Shown here: positions 12,783 through 27,754 of the stretch, piece after piece
Position numbering within the stretch: position 1 is the stretch's first letter
Layout of the letters: each line of letters begins with the position of its first letter
Assembly (NCBI RefSeq): GCF_004379255.2
Contig: NC_056049.1
Location: 2,666,001 to 2,730,000, forward strand
Reading direction: 5' to 3'
From: Salvia splendens
Lineage: Eukaryota > Streptophyta > Magnoliopsida > Lamiales > Lamiaceae
Length of the DNA: 64,000 nt
The notes under the pieces: model-generated
What the model was told of the DNA's origin: nothing
What the model saw: only the letters and a program-made list of their open reading frames with translations
Database searches by the model: none
Made by a program: the position numbers and the translations under genes

Positions 12783-15628
12783 TTATCTCATATTACCCTC
12801 ACGAAGAACATCAATCATATCATAAATCCGTTTGTCAGCTTTCGATCTCACCTGCGTTTCGCAAAACAGGCTTAAATTAGGACAATTATACAACAATGGA
12901 GCAAAATGAATCCAGAAGGAGTCCAACTTTATTCCTCAGAACCGACCGTTAGGGTGATCGGATATTACTAGTAATACAACAGGTTACCTTCTTGGCGAGG
13001 AATAGAGTGGCATCAACAGTACCCTCTGCATAGATCGATCTACCACATACGTTGTGCTGAAACTCAAAGTTGACCCTGCTCCAAAGGACATACAGATGCG
13101 ATAATGAGAAACGGGCAATGAACTATTCAATGGAATCCAAAATCAGAAAGAGGGCTAGTACTTACGTTCCATCGGGTGATGTTAGGTGGTACGTGTGGAA
13201 GGCATGACCAGACAAATGTTCTTCAGGGACACCCACCATCTCAACTTGTAACTTAGGGTCCCTTATTAGTTGCACCTGATTCAGAAAAAGATTTGATAAA
13301 TGTAGTATTGAAAAACCATTTACACCCCATCTCAGTAAAAATGCTTCCAAACATAGTGTAATAAGCCACAAAGGCCTAGAGATATCCCCAATTGCCCCAA
13401 TGATGGGAATTGATACATAAAATTAGCAAGTCATTGCATTATAAGTAATAACTGAAGATCAGTGTTAGAGCCACCAAAAAAAAATTGTTCCCAACCAAGA
13501 CATATCTACAACCGCTTCTGGACAGATCAGCACATGGTATTAACGATGTCACTTGCTTCCCGATGGTGCATGAAAAGAAAAGAGTACTTTTTAGCAGAAA
13601 ATCTACCTGCTCTTCGTCAAATTTAGCCCCCAGTTTCTGGAAACATGAGATGACAGCCTTAGCAGTTCCAGAAACATCCAACTTGCTAGCTTGATGAGAC
13701 TCCATTACCTATACAAATGTTCGACAGGGGAGAGAGGAAAATGTCAAGACAGATAGTTGCTACTCGTATAATATAAGGACATTTTTATGTAAAAATATGC
13801 CATGCTAGATCATATCGAGTTACATGAGTGTAGATAATTTACCTTTAGATCATACCCAGAAAAAGCACCAGGAAATTGTTCAGACATAATTTCCATGGCT
13901 GCAAGAAATGCTACCACCTAAAAGATCAGTTCAAAAATGTTCTCATGTAAGTACAAGACAATGTATGATAGGGAATAGAAAATTAGTTGCTTAAGATTGA
14001 GCACCTGTTTACCCATTTGGGGAGATATCACAGCATAAACATTCGAGTCATCCACAGTCTTATACAGAAGCTCCCTGTCTCCTCCGGTAGTTCCCATCAC
14101 AAAGGGTACCCCCACTTTGCTATAAAGGGCAGCATTATCTGTATGCCATGACATGAATTTTACAGAAGTCTATCTTAATATTGGATTGAAATATTAGAAG
14201 AAAAAAGGGGTTACGGGACAAGAAACATGATACACATTCCTAGTATAAACTGCGAGTTGATATCAGTATATCACCTCGATGAATTGTAGCTTATTATTCT
14301 TATCTTCTAAAATAGTGCAACACAAATAGGAAAATTTTCAGATACAAGCCTAACAGAACAAATTTCTGTTTCTAAAAGCTTACTAAGAACCACTAATTTG
14401 GTAAGAGTTCAGTCAGTTAAGAAGTACGGCACCAGTATTCAGGTTTCCAATTTCTAGGAGAGCCTAACCAAGGCCAGTAGGCAATGAAATTGAAATGTTT
14501 TTAGTCAAGCATATATGATAAGAGGATGCAAAATAGGTGTGGATTTGAATACCATACTATCTTTTTCCATCATTCCATGTCTTAGAGCACACAGGGAAAA
14601 TGAGTATAAAATTGCAGGTTAAACACAGGACATTAAATTATGCATCAAATGATTCAAAAGCTAACGGAACTAGAAGATTAGATTTTAGCAGTGTCATATT
14701 TGCTTTAACACCATACTACTATATATTTTTCAGAAAACAAACTTTATACAAAGCCTAACAAATGCATTAGCCATGAGGGAACAAATAATCCACTCATACA
14801 AACAACAGCAGCACAAAATTCTGAACCATTTACATGATACAGAATACGTCGCCACAGTCATGAAATAACTCTATGTAAGTATAATCTTAGCCGTGTAACA
14901 TATTGCAATATCATCAATTGAAAACTAGTTCAAGATTCAAAAGTGTTTTAGGACTTGTACACTCAGCATCCACCCAATAAACCTCAACTGCTATCTGGAT
15001 TCTACAACAAAATGAGCATATGCTTACCATTCACTGCAGCTGGCACTGTGTAGTCCACTACAATCAAGTCCGGGTGATCCCTAAATGTTGAAGCCAATAC
15101 AGATTCACGGTCAGACGGACCGTGAATTTCAATCTTCATCCCACCGAAATCCAGGATCTTCCCTGCATCCTCAGGACCGCCTAACGCTACAGGCACCGGG
15201 TTAAGCCCCGCAGCCATGGCGGCTTCAAGCACAGCCCTCCCCATTTTCCCAGCACAGCCATTTACCTACAGCAAACATAAGAAATTCCAACAACAATGAG
15301 GCTATAAAGCAGAATTCAAATGCTCACTTCTACATTCACCAAAATTTCTAATTGGATTGAAATCGGAAACAACTGGACGAAATATACAGAAATATACCAT
15401 TATCGAAGTTCCAGCATTCCTCGGCTCAGCCGTAGACACCACCGAGGCAGATTGCACTGAGCTGCTTGCCATCGCGACGAGAGATTTTTTAGGAATGGGA
15501 GTTCTGCAGCTCAATCTATTAGCAAACGTACTTTCAATTTTCAAATCAATGCATGGATTCAGCAGATTGATGTATTCTCGACGAGTTGCGTAGCTTGAGT
15601 TTAGCGAGGCTCTCGCGAGAAATGCCAT
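12783..15628 (-). CDS. DAPB: 4-hydroxy-tetrahydrodipicolinate reductase, chloroplast
   Basis: This is the second committed step of lysine synthesis by the diaminopimelate route: NAD(P)H-dependent reduction in plastids. Exon 1 (end of frame at about 15400) gives a Ser/Arg-rich N terminus that looks like a transit peptide, then GTSIM. Splicing to exon 2 yields VNGCAGKMGRAV, the GxxGxxG nucleotide-binding loop. Later exons give GVPFVMGTTGGDR, ISPQMGKQV and VMESHQASKLDVSGTAKA, the plant counterpart of the bacterial ExHHxxKxDAPSGT catalytic block. The C-terminal exon ends IYDMIDVLREGNMR. An intron of about 850 bp separates the exon ending near 15010 from the one starting near 14140. The start ATG at 15626-15628 is the first in frame. 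The gene appears intact, with about seven or eight exons. Confidence 0.9.
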
Positions 15629-15767
15629 TTAGAGAAAACGGAGCTTGACGGCGACGGGAAACAGCGGCTGAGCTCAGCACTACGGTTGGCTTAGGGTTTA
15701 AGACGAGTTAAAACCACGGTTATTTGGGTAAATTGCTAAAAAAATATAGTTAGTACAATAACAATAA

Positions 15768-16638
15768 GAGCATCATCGGTAGATATAGCTCAGCCATAGT
15801 CTAGCCACAAACTCCTCCTGCCACATCAGCAGCACTAAAAACTTCTCCCGCCACATCAGGACAAGCAATTGGACAAGCAATAGCACAACCATGGCCTAGC
15901 CACAATAAACAAAATTATAAAAACAAATAATTAACAATCACACAAAATACGAAATTAAAGGTACGACACAGATAGGAGAAAATCAATAATAATATTAAAA
16001 TTTTAAAAAGTACATTAATTATAAAAAATGTACATTAATTAAAAAAATAACATTAATTAAAAAAACCCTTCTTCCACACATGAGCCCCCCGCCTCCGCCT
16101 CACTCCTCGTCGTCGTCGCCGCTATCCGGTGTTGGATATTTTAGTGTAATTGGATTAACTTGATTGATCAATATGATCATAATGAGACATCAAATAAGTT
16201 GGAAGTGCAGCGTGCACACTTGTTTGAATTCGTTATGATTGGACGAGGGTTCGGAGGCAGCGCCCCCGAGGGGGGGTCCAAGGGGCGGCAGCCCCTGGCG
16301 GGGTCCAAAGGTCAGAGCCCCTGGCTGGGGTCGAGCGGTAATTTCCATTAAAGTTGCTATACAGAAATCTTCATCCGGAAATGTAATTTCCGATAATTGA
16401 AGGACCAAATTACAATATTTAAAACCCGTCAAAACTAAATAATAATAAAAAAAATCGCTCGCCGATCGGGAGCCTGCAATGGCGGCCAGCCGATCGGCGA
16501 GCGCATCGGCTAGCACCCGCAAATCGGCGTGCGCTTTTCTCGCCGATTTGCCGCTCGCCGGCTGCAATGGTTCGGCGAGCGGACCGGCCAGCGCCGGGAA
16601 TCGGCTAGCCGGTCCACTCGCCACCATGGTGGATGCTC
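15768..16638. mobile_element. PIF/Harbinger-like non-autonomous element
   Basis: The termini GAGCATCATCGGT and GGTGGATGCTC are inverted repeats of the GAGCATCCAC type, flanked by perfect TAA target duplications (15765-15767 and 16639-16641). Near 16068-16130 the minus strand reads like the Asp/Gly-rich C terminus of the ORF carried by the element at 37165-39223. The middle (about 16130-16400) is GC-rich and unlike the rest (CCCCGAGGGGGGGTCC). It may be a later insertion, since TGTTGGATATT at about 16131 resembles a Copia LTR start. No transposase is present. Confidence 0.65.
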
Positions 16639-17048
16639 TAACTAATTGAAGTTTATGTTAAAATTGAAAATGAAATTTAATTCTATAGGATTTTTTTAGT
16701 TAGTTTAGCATATTTTTTTATCCTAGGTAATGTGTTGTAAGTTGTAGTCAATTCTTCATTTCTTCTAATAGTCAATAAAGATATTTCCCCAATTTTCTCT
16801 CCTCTGTCTTATTCGTAGGTCCCTCCATTCCATAGAAGTTTCTTTTCATCTCTTCTTCAATGATTTTTCTGCATCTTGATTCTCCATTTTTCCATCTATA
16901 CTAAATTTGGTTCATCCTCACTCAAGAGCAGCCTTTACACGTAATGTAAAGTGTGATGCATAACTTCAAGTAGATTTAATTACAATCCTAATCATTTCTC
17001 CCTCTTATAACTTATTTTTCACCATCCATAATTTTAATTTTCATCGCT
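16639..17048. other. AT-rich spacer without recognised genes
   Basis: About 400 bp of AT-rich DNA lie between the PIF/Harbinger element and the solo LTR. The short pyrimidine-rich stretches look like degraded repeat. I see no open frame or RNA gene. Confidence 0.4.
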
Positions 17049-17053
17049 CCCCT

Positions 17054-17723
17054 TGATGGGGTACGTACTAAACAAGCCCAATAGCAGTGACGGCCCATCA
17101 GCCCAAAGCCCAAGGAAGAGTATCAGTTCGGTATTACCAAAGAGTTCGGCCCCAGCCTACAGCTCGGTAAAAGCCGACCAATCAAGCTCTACTCTCAGAT
17201 CGGCAAAAGCTGCTCGGCAATAGTTCAGCAGTTCGGTCTCAGTATTCGACCGAACTGGGAAATAGTGTTCGACCTCCACTACACGATCTATTTAGTGGTG
17301 TCAACTCATGCAGGATCTCATGCAGGATAGCGGACCAAACAAAGAGATAGTGGACCCATGCAGGATCTCATGACCTCCACGACATCCACAACCTAGTTAG
17401 TGGTGATGTAAGCCACGACCTAGTTAGTGGTGATGTAAGCCACGACCTAGTTAGTGGTGATGCAAGCCACGATCTTAGTTCAATGTATAAATAGAACTTA
17501 GATCAGATAGACTAAGGGGAGAAAGAAAGCTCTCTAGACATCAAATATCATATAGCAAGTCTGTATTTGTAAGCTGGTAAACCAGATCAAGCAATACAAT
17601 CTTGCCCTCCTTTCTTCCCGTGGACGTAGATTTACCTCAGTAAATCGAACCACGTAATTCCTTGTGTCGTGATCTATATTTATTACCTGCATTTACTACC
17701 ATCAAAAATTCGCCCAACCATCA
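17054..17723 (+). mobile_element. solo LTR of the Tat/Gypsy family
   Basis: This 670-bp sequence starts TGATGGGGTACG and ends CCATCA, like the LTRs of the complete element at 51913-62079. It shares with them GTGACGGCCCATCAGCCCA, GCTCGGTAAAAGCCGACCA and a TATAAATAGAACTTAGATCAG block. The 5-bp duplication CCCCT flanks it exactly (17049-17053 and 17724-17728). No internal domain is attached, so it is a solo LTR left by LTR-LTR recombination. It is older than the complete copy, with many substitutions, and has a three-fold 27-bp repeat (CCTAGTTAGTGGTGATG) at about 17392-17470. Confidence 0.9.
17486..17493 (+). promoter_or_regulatory. TATA box in solo LTR
   Basis: TATAAATA in the same context as in the complete LTRs (CAATG before, GAACTTAGATCAG after). 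If active, it would drive rightward transcription towards the receptor kinase gene that starts about 590 bp downstream. Confidence 0.5.
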
Positions 17724-17728
17724 CCCCT

Positions 17729-18073
17729 CAATAAATATATGAAGATGAATATTTAATTCATCTTCAAAACCTTTGTCATTTGTAAACTTGATAAAAATAT
17801 CTATGATAGTATTTTTATTGAGTATTTTTTCAAAACTCTCATTTATATGTCGATATTTCAATAACGATGGATAGTCATTAGTCAAGGTCTTCACTTTGTG
17901 TTGACTCCAGTAACTTGCTAACAAGGCAACATTGGACGACCATTAAACATACTAATAAGTAATTATTCATGGCCCCAAATATACTCATCCACACTTCTTG
18001 TAGTTTTGTTTTGTAGATAAAAATTGCAAACTAAATCAGAAAAGTGCTCTTCTCCTTTGTTAGTTGTGCACAA
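17729..18073. promoter_or_regulatory. 5' flank of the lectin receptor kinase
   Basis: About 345 bp of AT-rich DNA separate the solo LTR from the receptor kinase ATG. A short minus-strand open frame here has no recognisable domain. The kinase promoter must be in this stretch or in the LTR itself. Confidence 0.3.
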
Positions 18074-21032
<2,959 letters not shown>

Positions 21033-21657
21033 ACAAATTCAAACAAAAAATTTCTGATTAAATTGTATAATTACAAAAAAAAAAAAGAATTTGTGCAAAC
21101 TATAGTAGTGTCCCTGTTGTAGGATAAAGGAATTTGAGTTGAATGAGAAATGGAGTATTTTTCTGTAAGAATAACAATTCCAAGCTAAGCAAATGACATT
21201 GGTTACACAATTGATTAAGGGAGAGGTCTTAGTTCATCCATGTGTGAAATTGTGAATAGCCTTTGTTCAAATCCTTTCCATCATCATAATGTTTGAATTG
21301 TGAGGCATTTCTTTCTGAAAATCACTTCCAAAAACTTCAGTCTATTGAACTGCACAGGAGAAACTATGTACCAATGATATGCAAATTGGAGTGTGGTGGG
21401 AAAAAAATAAGATACAAGAATCTCAAATAAAAATTTTAAGCATAAAAGAAGCTACTACTACAAAGAAAAATTGACAGAATACTGTAATTGGTCGTATACA
21501 ATAATATCATCATCACAATATCTCTAAGATTTATAATGAATCAAATAAACCAAAGAAGAAAACTACAAACTAAACAAGAGAAGCACAGTGTAGAGAGAGA
21601 GAGGTTGTGTGAAGCACAGTGTAGAGAGAGAGAGGTTGTGTCTGTACATAACACCTC
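21033..21657. other. convergent 3' ends of kinase and WAPL
   Basis: The 3' untranslated regions of the plus-strand kinase and the minus-strand WAPL gene meet here. A perfect tandem duplication of 31 bp (GAAGCACAGTGTAGAGAGAG and on) lies at 21580-21610 and 21611-21641, just beyond the WAPL stop codon. No other gene is visible. Confidence 0.5.
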
Positions 21658-24600
21658 TCATGGAATCCTACACGACTCAATGACTTCAAGAACTGCAATG
21701 TAAGTCTCTGGTGAGATCATGTTCATCGCCATATGAAATTCCTGCATATGAAACGAGGCAGAAAATATATATAAGAAACTAGGATTTATATGTATGTCAA
21801 ACATTGATTTTGGTCACCGGATGTAAAACACATACCACGAATCTCTCCAGCACGGGAACAACAACGGACAACTTCCGGTTGGGAAGACGCTCAGCAATGG
21901 CACGGCGTATGCTCTTACTGAAGCCACATAGAGAAAGCAATTTACGAGGGAGCGTAGGTGATATAGATTACGTAACAATGTATGGCACCACACTGACCTT
22001 TCCGTGGAGAGGAAAGCTAGAAGAAGAGCTGAATAAGCTTCCACAGCCCTTTTCTCGGCTTCTTTTACTTCCTGTAACACGGATTCTTCATCCTCCTGTA
22101 GAACGAGATATCGAATCAGTTTTATGCTACACGATGTGTTGATTTCAATTCCCAGAAATAACACGAGACAGTTCCTCACCAGTGATAACCATCCATCCTC
22201 TCCAGCAGCCTGACTAGCTCCATGATTAGCCACGAAGATTGAGCACAGAAGAGAGATCACATCCCTTTCATCCCCCGTTTCTGAACCACTGACGCTGGGT
22301 AATGACACAGTAACTGATGCCAGCCGAGATCTACAATGAAACAGAAAGAAATGAAGAGCTGGGCAACCAATCAGCTTTTTGACCATGTCTGGAAAAAAAC
22401 TCTCGAAAGTCGAGGCATGCCAACAAATGAAATTAACCTGTTCTGCCCGTCCTTCTCTACCATATTCACAAGCAAGCACAGAATATTAACAAGAAGGTTG
22501 TACTCTTGATCAGTGAGAAGTGTGTTGCTAAATGATGGAAAATGGCCAGCAATCAGAGAGGATAAGATTTCCAAGCCTCCAAGTGTTGCAATTTGCTGGC
22601 AGCCCTTAGGGTTGTCGTTGGACAAGTTCACAAGAACCTGAAAATCAATGAAAAGTAATTTTCAATCTATTTTTTAAGGTCTCAAAGCGAGTCTATGACG
22701 TTGGGGGAAGGGCTCCATAACAGTCTTTATGGCTAAAAGTTAAGTACAGTGAAGTCCATATTTATCTATAATGTAATATAGGATCAAGAATTATTTTTTT
22801 CAAAAGTACCTTAACAGCAGTATCTAGAAGGTCAAGCATATCTTCCTCTTCCTCACTAGCAAAAGAACATGACGCATCCTCTGGATTATAAATTTCCATG
22901 TTACTCGACTCTTGTTGGCTGCACATCAAGCCAGAGGGATGGATTTCTTCATTTTCCCTTGAGCTTCCCCTGTTATCTTGAGCCAGAGATTTCCTCATTC
23001 TTCCAGTCCCTGATAGCAACTCCCAGTTTGTTGCCTCATCACCCCCATCAAATGCAAAAGGATCCTGGTTGTTGGACTGTTCTAGTAGTCTATCTGAATT
23101 ACCATATGATCCACTACATGATACTGCTGAAGAAGACTCAACCCTCATTTTTAGCAATAGCGGATCCACAGATGCCTGGCTAGATTCTTGACTAGTCCTC
23201 GATCCTGACTGCCAAGGTACTAGGCATATATTGCACGTAGGAGATGCACTTGAGCTTTTCTGAGAAACAGCCATGTTACAGCACGCTCCAGAGTGAATGT
23301 CCTCCTCAGAGGTACCGCCCATCTTTTCATCATTTAACGTTCTTGAAGATCTTCGCTGTATGGTGACACCTAGACAATAACACCACAGACTGTCAGGCAA
23401 CAGAACAAGATCATACTGAAGAATTTTCAGTTCCAAGCAAGGTCATTTGCAGCATTATCGGTAAAAGTACAACCAAAAGAACAAAGGATGTGATAGTGTA
23501 TAAATTCCACATATAAACTATGGTGATACCTGAGAGAATCTTAATGACGCTCAGAATGAGTTCTGTGAAGAAACGTGGAGCTCGTTGACCATCGGATTTT
23601 CCTTTCATTCCAAGCAAATGGCACTGCATTTCAGTATCACATTGATAGGGAACTCAGAAAGAAGTGCGTGTTTTTGGAGACAACTATAAGAACTAGGTAT
23701 GCATACAAACATCATATACCTGGTTATCCTTGCTACGGATTGTAGTGTTTTCCATTATTTTTAGACATTTCAAGAGCACTACTAGACTATCTGGCCCCAA
23801 CTTATCTTTCAAATCTAGAGCAAAAATTGGACTCTTCTCCAACCATTCCTGCATAAAAGAATGAGATTTAGAAAAAATTGCCTGAGAAAAGCGAAAGGAG
23901 AGAAACAATGTGTAGACATGATGAGTACGAACTCATCTACAGAATTTTGAGAGCATTCTGTCAAAAAATCTCAGACCACGCATTATACGCAAAACATGAA
24001 GAATGGTGATTAGGGGCAACGGAAATGTTGAAAGGCTGATGAGATCCTACATTATCAAAAAAGGTTTCACAAAGCCTCAATTATTTCATAAATTACAGAC
24101 TTATTGGGATCATTTACAAGAAAGATAACCAAGAAATAGAAATTCCAAAGCTACATCCATTATATGAGACAAGATATTAAAACCTTCTGCATAACAGATT
24201 GTAATTACAAGAAAAAGAACCTTGGGGAGCCAGTCTAACAAAAAATAAGTTACTGATCAACTATCTCAATAGATTAGCTCTCTCTGACTCTGCTTTCACT
24301 TTGTGCTGCTAACATGTGAATGTTGGAACTTTCTGCCTAGCAGTGTATATCGTCAAGTCATTCTTAATCAGGTCACAGCAGACATAAACCTTATCTATTT
24401 GTACACAGTATGAGTTGCACCTTCAGCAAAGATATATAACTATATAACACATAGGTATCAATTAGAACAACATTCAGGGTCCGTACCTCCATTGTGGAAT
24501 GACAATTCCTCGCCACTTCAAACACTTCATCAAGTCCTCCAAGCTCTCTTAATTTTTCCTTGAAGTTACCCCCCATTTTCCTTACAGTGCCAGAGGTGTC

Positions 24601-24943
24601 TGGTGATGGTTCAGAGCAGAGGAAAAAGAAAAGTGAAGAAAAATGAGACTACATCAATATATATAACTCACGTGAACACTACCATAAATAGATTATGCCC
24701 CCTGAGAATCTGAGATTTAATAAATGAATGTGAAACTGTCCGTTACACAATGTCTTATATCTCCATGAAATACAGACATTTGAAGTTTTTAATCATAACA
24801 GCAAAAGCTCTTTAAGGTGAAAACATGTGCAATCAATTGCCCCCAAAGAACTGCGGATAGCAATTTGTATGTGATGCAATTAAGAGCTTAAAACTAACAG
24901 ACAAGGAAAATAGAGTCACTTTCCTAATCAGATCTAATTTAAA

Positions 24944-24993
<50 letters not shown>

Positions 24994-27482
24994 GAAAGTT
25001 CAGAAAATAATAAAGTTAGGAAGCAACAGAAACAAATTGTATCAGGAATTCTAACCTTGAATAGAGATGGTCGATAAGGAAGCTTTCTCCATTGTAAGCA
25101 AACTAATCCATTTAGGAGTCAACTTGGGTTCTTCCATCCTATGATCAGCAGCATCTTTTGGCTTCATTTCCTTGACACTGACAAGGATATCCTGAACCTT
25201 TAGCATGATATCAGTAGAGCTGGAATCAGTTCCCTTGGCTGAGTCTTGTATAGGACCAGATTTCCTGCAGAGTCCTAAAAGCCTGCTACCAATGGTTGGA
25301 ACTTTCTTTTTGGCGGCTCCACCTCCACATTCTAGTGGTTTTAACAACTTTATCAGAAAGCATATGCAACTTGGTGCCTCCAGAAGATGGTCACCTCGAC
25401 CCTGGAAGAAATTAAATCAAGAACGTACACAAGCATTAAGCTCTTTATACGTTCAAATCAAAATGAAAAGGCATCAAATCGTTCAGTAGTTTATATGGCA
25501 TTCAAATCACTCACATCAGTTGTCAGTAGACAAAGTAAAGCAGCAGCAGCGAGGTTGCTTGGAGGGTCATCAAAATTGAGTCCCGAAACAGCATCAACAA
25601 TTTCTTTGGTCGACCTACAAAATATATCAGCAGATACTGGAAATGAGATGAGATCAAACCAAATGCAACTTCAGTGAGTACATCAGAAACCTCGTTCACT
25701 AGTAAATCTAATTCACTAAGGTAAAAATCTACAAATATAACATGTGTTACTGGCATCATTGATTGTCAAAAAAGTTCACTCTCTTAAACGAACAAAAATT
25801 AAAGGAGCATGCCTTTTCCCTTTCAAGTTTTCAGAAAGAAAGGGTAGCAAACTTCCACTGCAAGCAGTGGCATAAGAAGTGAAACAACAAAAATCATACT
25901 AGAACAGTAGCTAACTTGAGAACTATCGCAGACGCAGAACGAAATTTAATCTGCAGAATATGTTAGGTCTCAGACTCTCAGTGGTCTATATTTGATCAAT
26001 ATCCAGAAGCAGAATGACACTAATTAATACTCCCTCCGTCCCACAATAGGAGTCCTATTTGGTTTGGGCACGAGTTTTAAGAAATATAAAGAAAAGTGGG
26101 TTGAATAAGTTAGTAGAATGTGGGCCCCCTTATATATATTAGTTTTATAATAAAATGTGAGTGGAATAAGTTGGTGGAATATGGGGCCTACTTACCATTA
26201 TGGTAAAAGTGAAATTGGACTCTTATTGTGGGATGAACGGAAATGACAAAATAAGACTCTTATTGTGAGACGGAGGGAGTACTATACAGAATGTGTTCAG
26301 CCCCATTGATCTATTTCAACCAAAATCTTCCACGTTGTCGTAAAACAATAGTACCCATTCCAATAACACCAAGTCCATGACAAACAGACAACCAGCCACT
26401 ACGTACATCCTTCATTGGTTACGAAAAATACCCATGCCTAATAGGTATTGAGGACACAGCTCAGAGTCAATAAATGCAGAGAAGTTTAACTAGCCAAAAC
26501 ATAATAAAGAAAATCGGCATATAGCATTACGAGTCTTAGACAGTGAATATCTAGATATCGTTCAAGTTGATTATACAATGATCAGATGCTACTGATTGTC
26601 AACTAGAGTTCTATAAACAGCATACCCATGAACCCTTAGAATTCGCCGATGTTGAGCTGTTCCACACGCCGACAACAAAGATAAAAGACTCCCCTGCCAA
26701 ACCTTCACACTCTGCCCCTTCGTTAACCCATCCAATGCGTACTCCACCTCCTCCAGGAGCTCATCCGTTTCCCCAGACTCCTGTGTTTCCATCAATGTAG
26801 AGGTAACAAATAAATCGCCTAGTCCCACCTCCTCCACTTCCAACTTCTTCTTACTCTTCTTATTGTTCTTCTTCTTCCTCTTCTTCTCCAACACCCCATT
26901 CTCTTCCTTATGATTTCGGGAAACCACTCTGCTACTACCCGAACCCACTCTACTCCCCGTAATCTCCAATTCACGCAGCCCCAATGACGAATTCAAACCG
27001 TGTGTATCCTTCCACTTAGGTTTCCAAGAACCCCCATTTTCAGAAAACCCAGAAACGCCATTTTCCACACTCTCTCTCCTTGGCAAACCCGAAAACTCAC
27101 TCACCTCCTGCGAAGAATCGATATCGAAACGATCACGGTCGATTTTCTTGACCAATTCCGGCTCCTCCGACTCCCCATCGGAAATCTCCACCACCGCATA
27201 ATCCTCCGATTCCCGAGAAGAAATCAAAACGCACGCCTCCGAATCGTTCACCTTCGCTCTCTTCCGCTTCCACAAACCCCCGCAATCGGCAGAGGGCGAA
27301 ATCGGCAATTGCCGCGGCTCCTGCGGAGAATCGAGGCTGTAGGGATCGGACAAGTGGCAGTGGGCGGAATCCGCGGACGAATATGTGAAATTGAAAACGT
27401 CTTGGGAAGGGGGCTCCGAAACGACGTCGGAGTAGCTCCGCGTCAGCCCTCTGCTGCGCCGGCCGTATGTTCTCACTATCAT
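21658..27482 (-). CDS. WAPL: WAPL cohesin-release factor
   Basis: Plant wings-apart-like protein, which removes cohesin from chromosomes in mitosis and meiotic prophase. Exon 1 starts MIVRTYGRRSRG, the conserved plant N terminus. It is followed by a long Ser-rich, charged, disordered region and then the start of the conserved WAPL region (LEEVEYALDGLTKGQSVKVW). Following exons give STKEIVDAVSGLNFDDPPSN, LGLCRKSGPIQDS, KEKLRELGGLDEVFEVARNC, LVNLSNDNPKGC, YSALLLAFLSTE and a C-terminal exon AMNMISPETYIAVLEVIESC with stop at 21658-21660. The frame is open upstream to a GTG, but the ATG at 27480-27482 gives the family start. A Stowaway MITE (26030-26279) and a GA microsatellite sit in introns. The gene seems intact. 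Confidence 0.92.
24946..24989. repeat. GA dinucleotide microsatellite
   Basis: About 22 uninterrupted AG units lie in a WAPL intron. Uninterrupted runs of this length are usually polymorphic. Confidence 0.9.
26030..26279. mobile_element. Stowaway MITE (copy 4) in WAPL intron
   Basis: CTCCCTCCGTCCCACAATAG at the left pairs with CTCTTATTGTGAGACGGAGGGAG at the right, and TA flanks both ends. The right arm is partly duplicated: CTCTTATTGTGRGA occurs at about 26220 and again at 26258. At 250 bp it is among the longest copies here. Confidence 0.85.
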
Positions 27483-27754
27483 AATACTACTTATTGCTAT
27501 CGATTTTTTCACTTCAATTGGAACTCAGCCGTTTCCGCTTACGAATCGGGAAATGGTTGGGAGCGGAAATAGTTTCCGATTGGAGGGGTAAAACGGGAAA
27601 CGGATTAACGGAGTAAGGCTGCGTGCAGTCCTCCGCTGCGACGATGAAATGCTAATGAATTCGAAATTGGGAAGATTTGAAGGATGGGAAACGGATTATT
27701 ATGATTTAAATTTAAAAGGGTAAATACTTTAATTGGATTTATTTACTACAGCTA
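27483..27754. promoter_or_regulatory. WAPL 5' flank
   Basis: Sequence between the WAPL ATG and the hAT element. It should hold the WAPL 5' untranslated region and core promoter. No clear TATA box was picked out. The hAT end is less than 275 bp from the WAPL start. Confidence 0.3.

Noticed and set aside
18044..18073. Upstream start of the receptor kinase
   Set aside because: The upstream codon is GTG, not ATG. The first ATG in frame is 18074.
21814..22479. 221-codon minus-strand open frame
   Set aside because: It runs through WAPL introns and exons. Only short exon parts match WAPL in the right order, so it is an artefact of open introns.
27483..27512. Upstream start for WAPL
   Set aside because: The upstream codon is GTG. 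The ATG at 27480-27482 gives the conserved MIVRTYGRR start.
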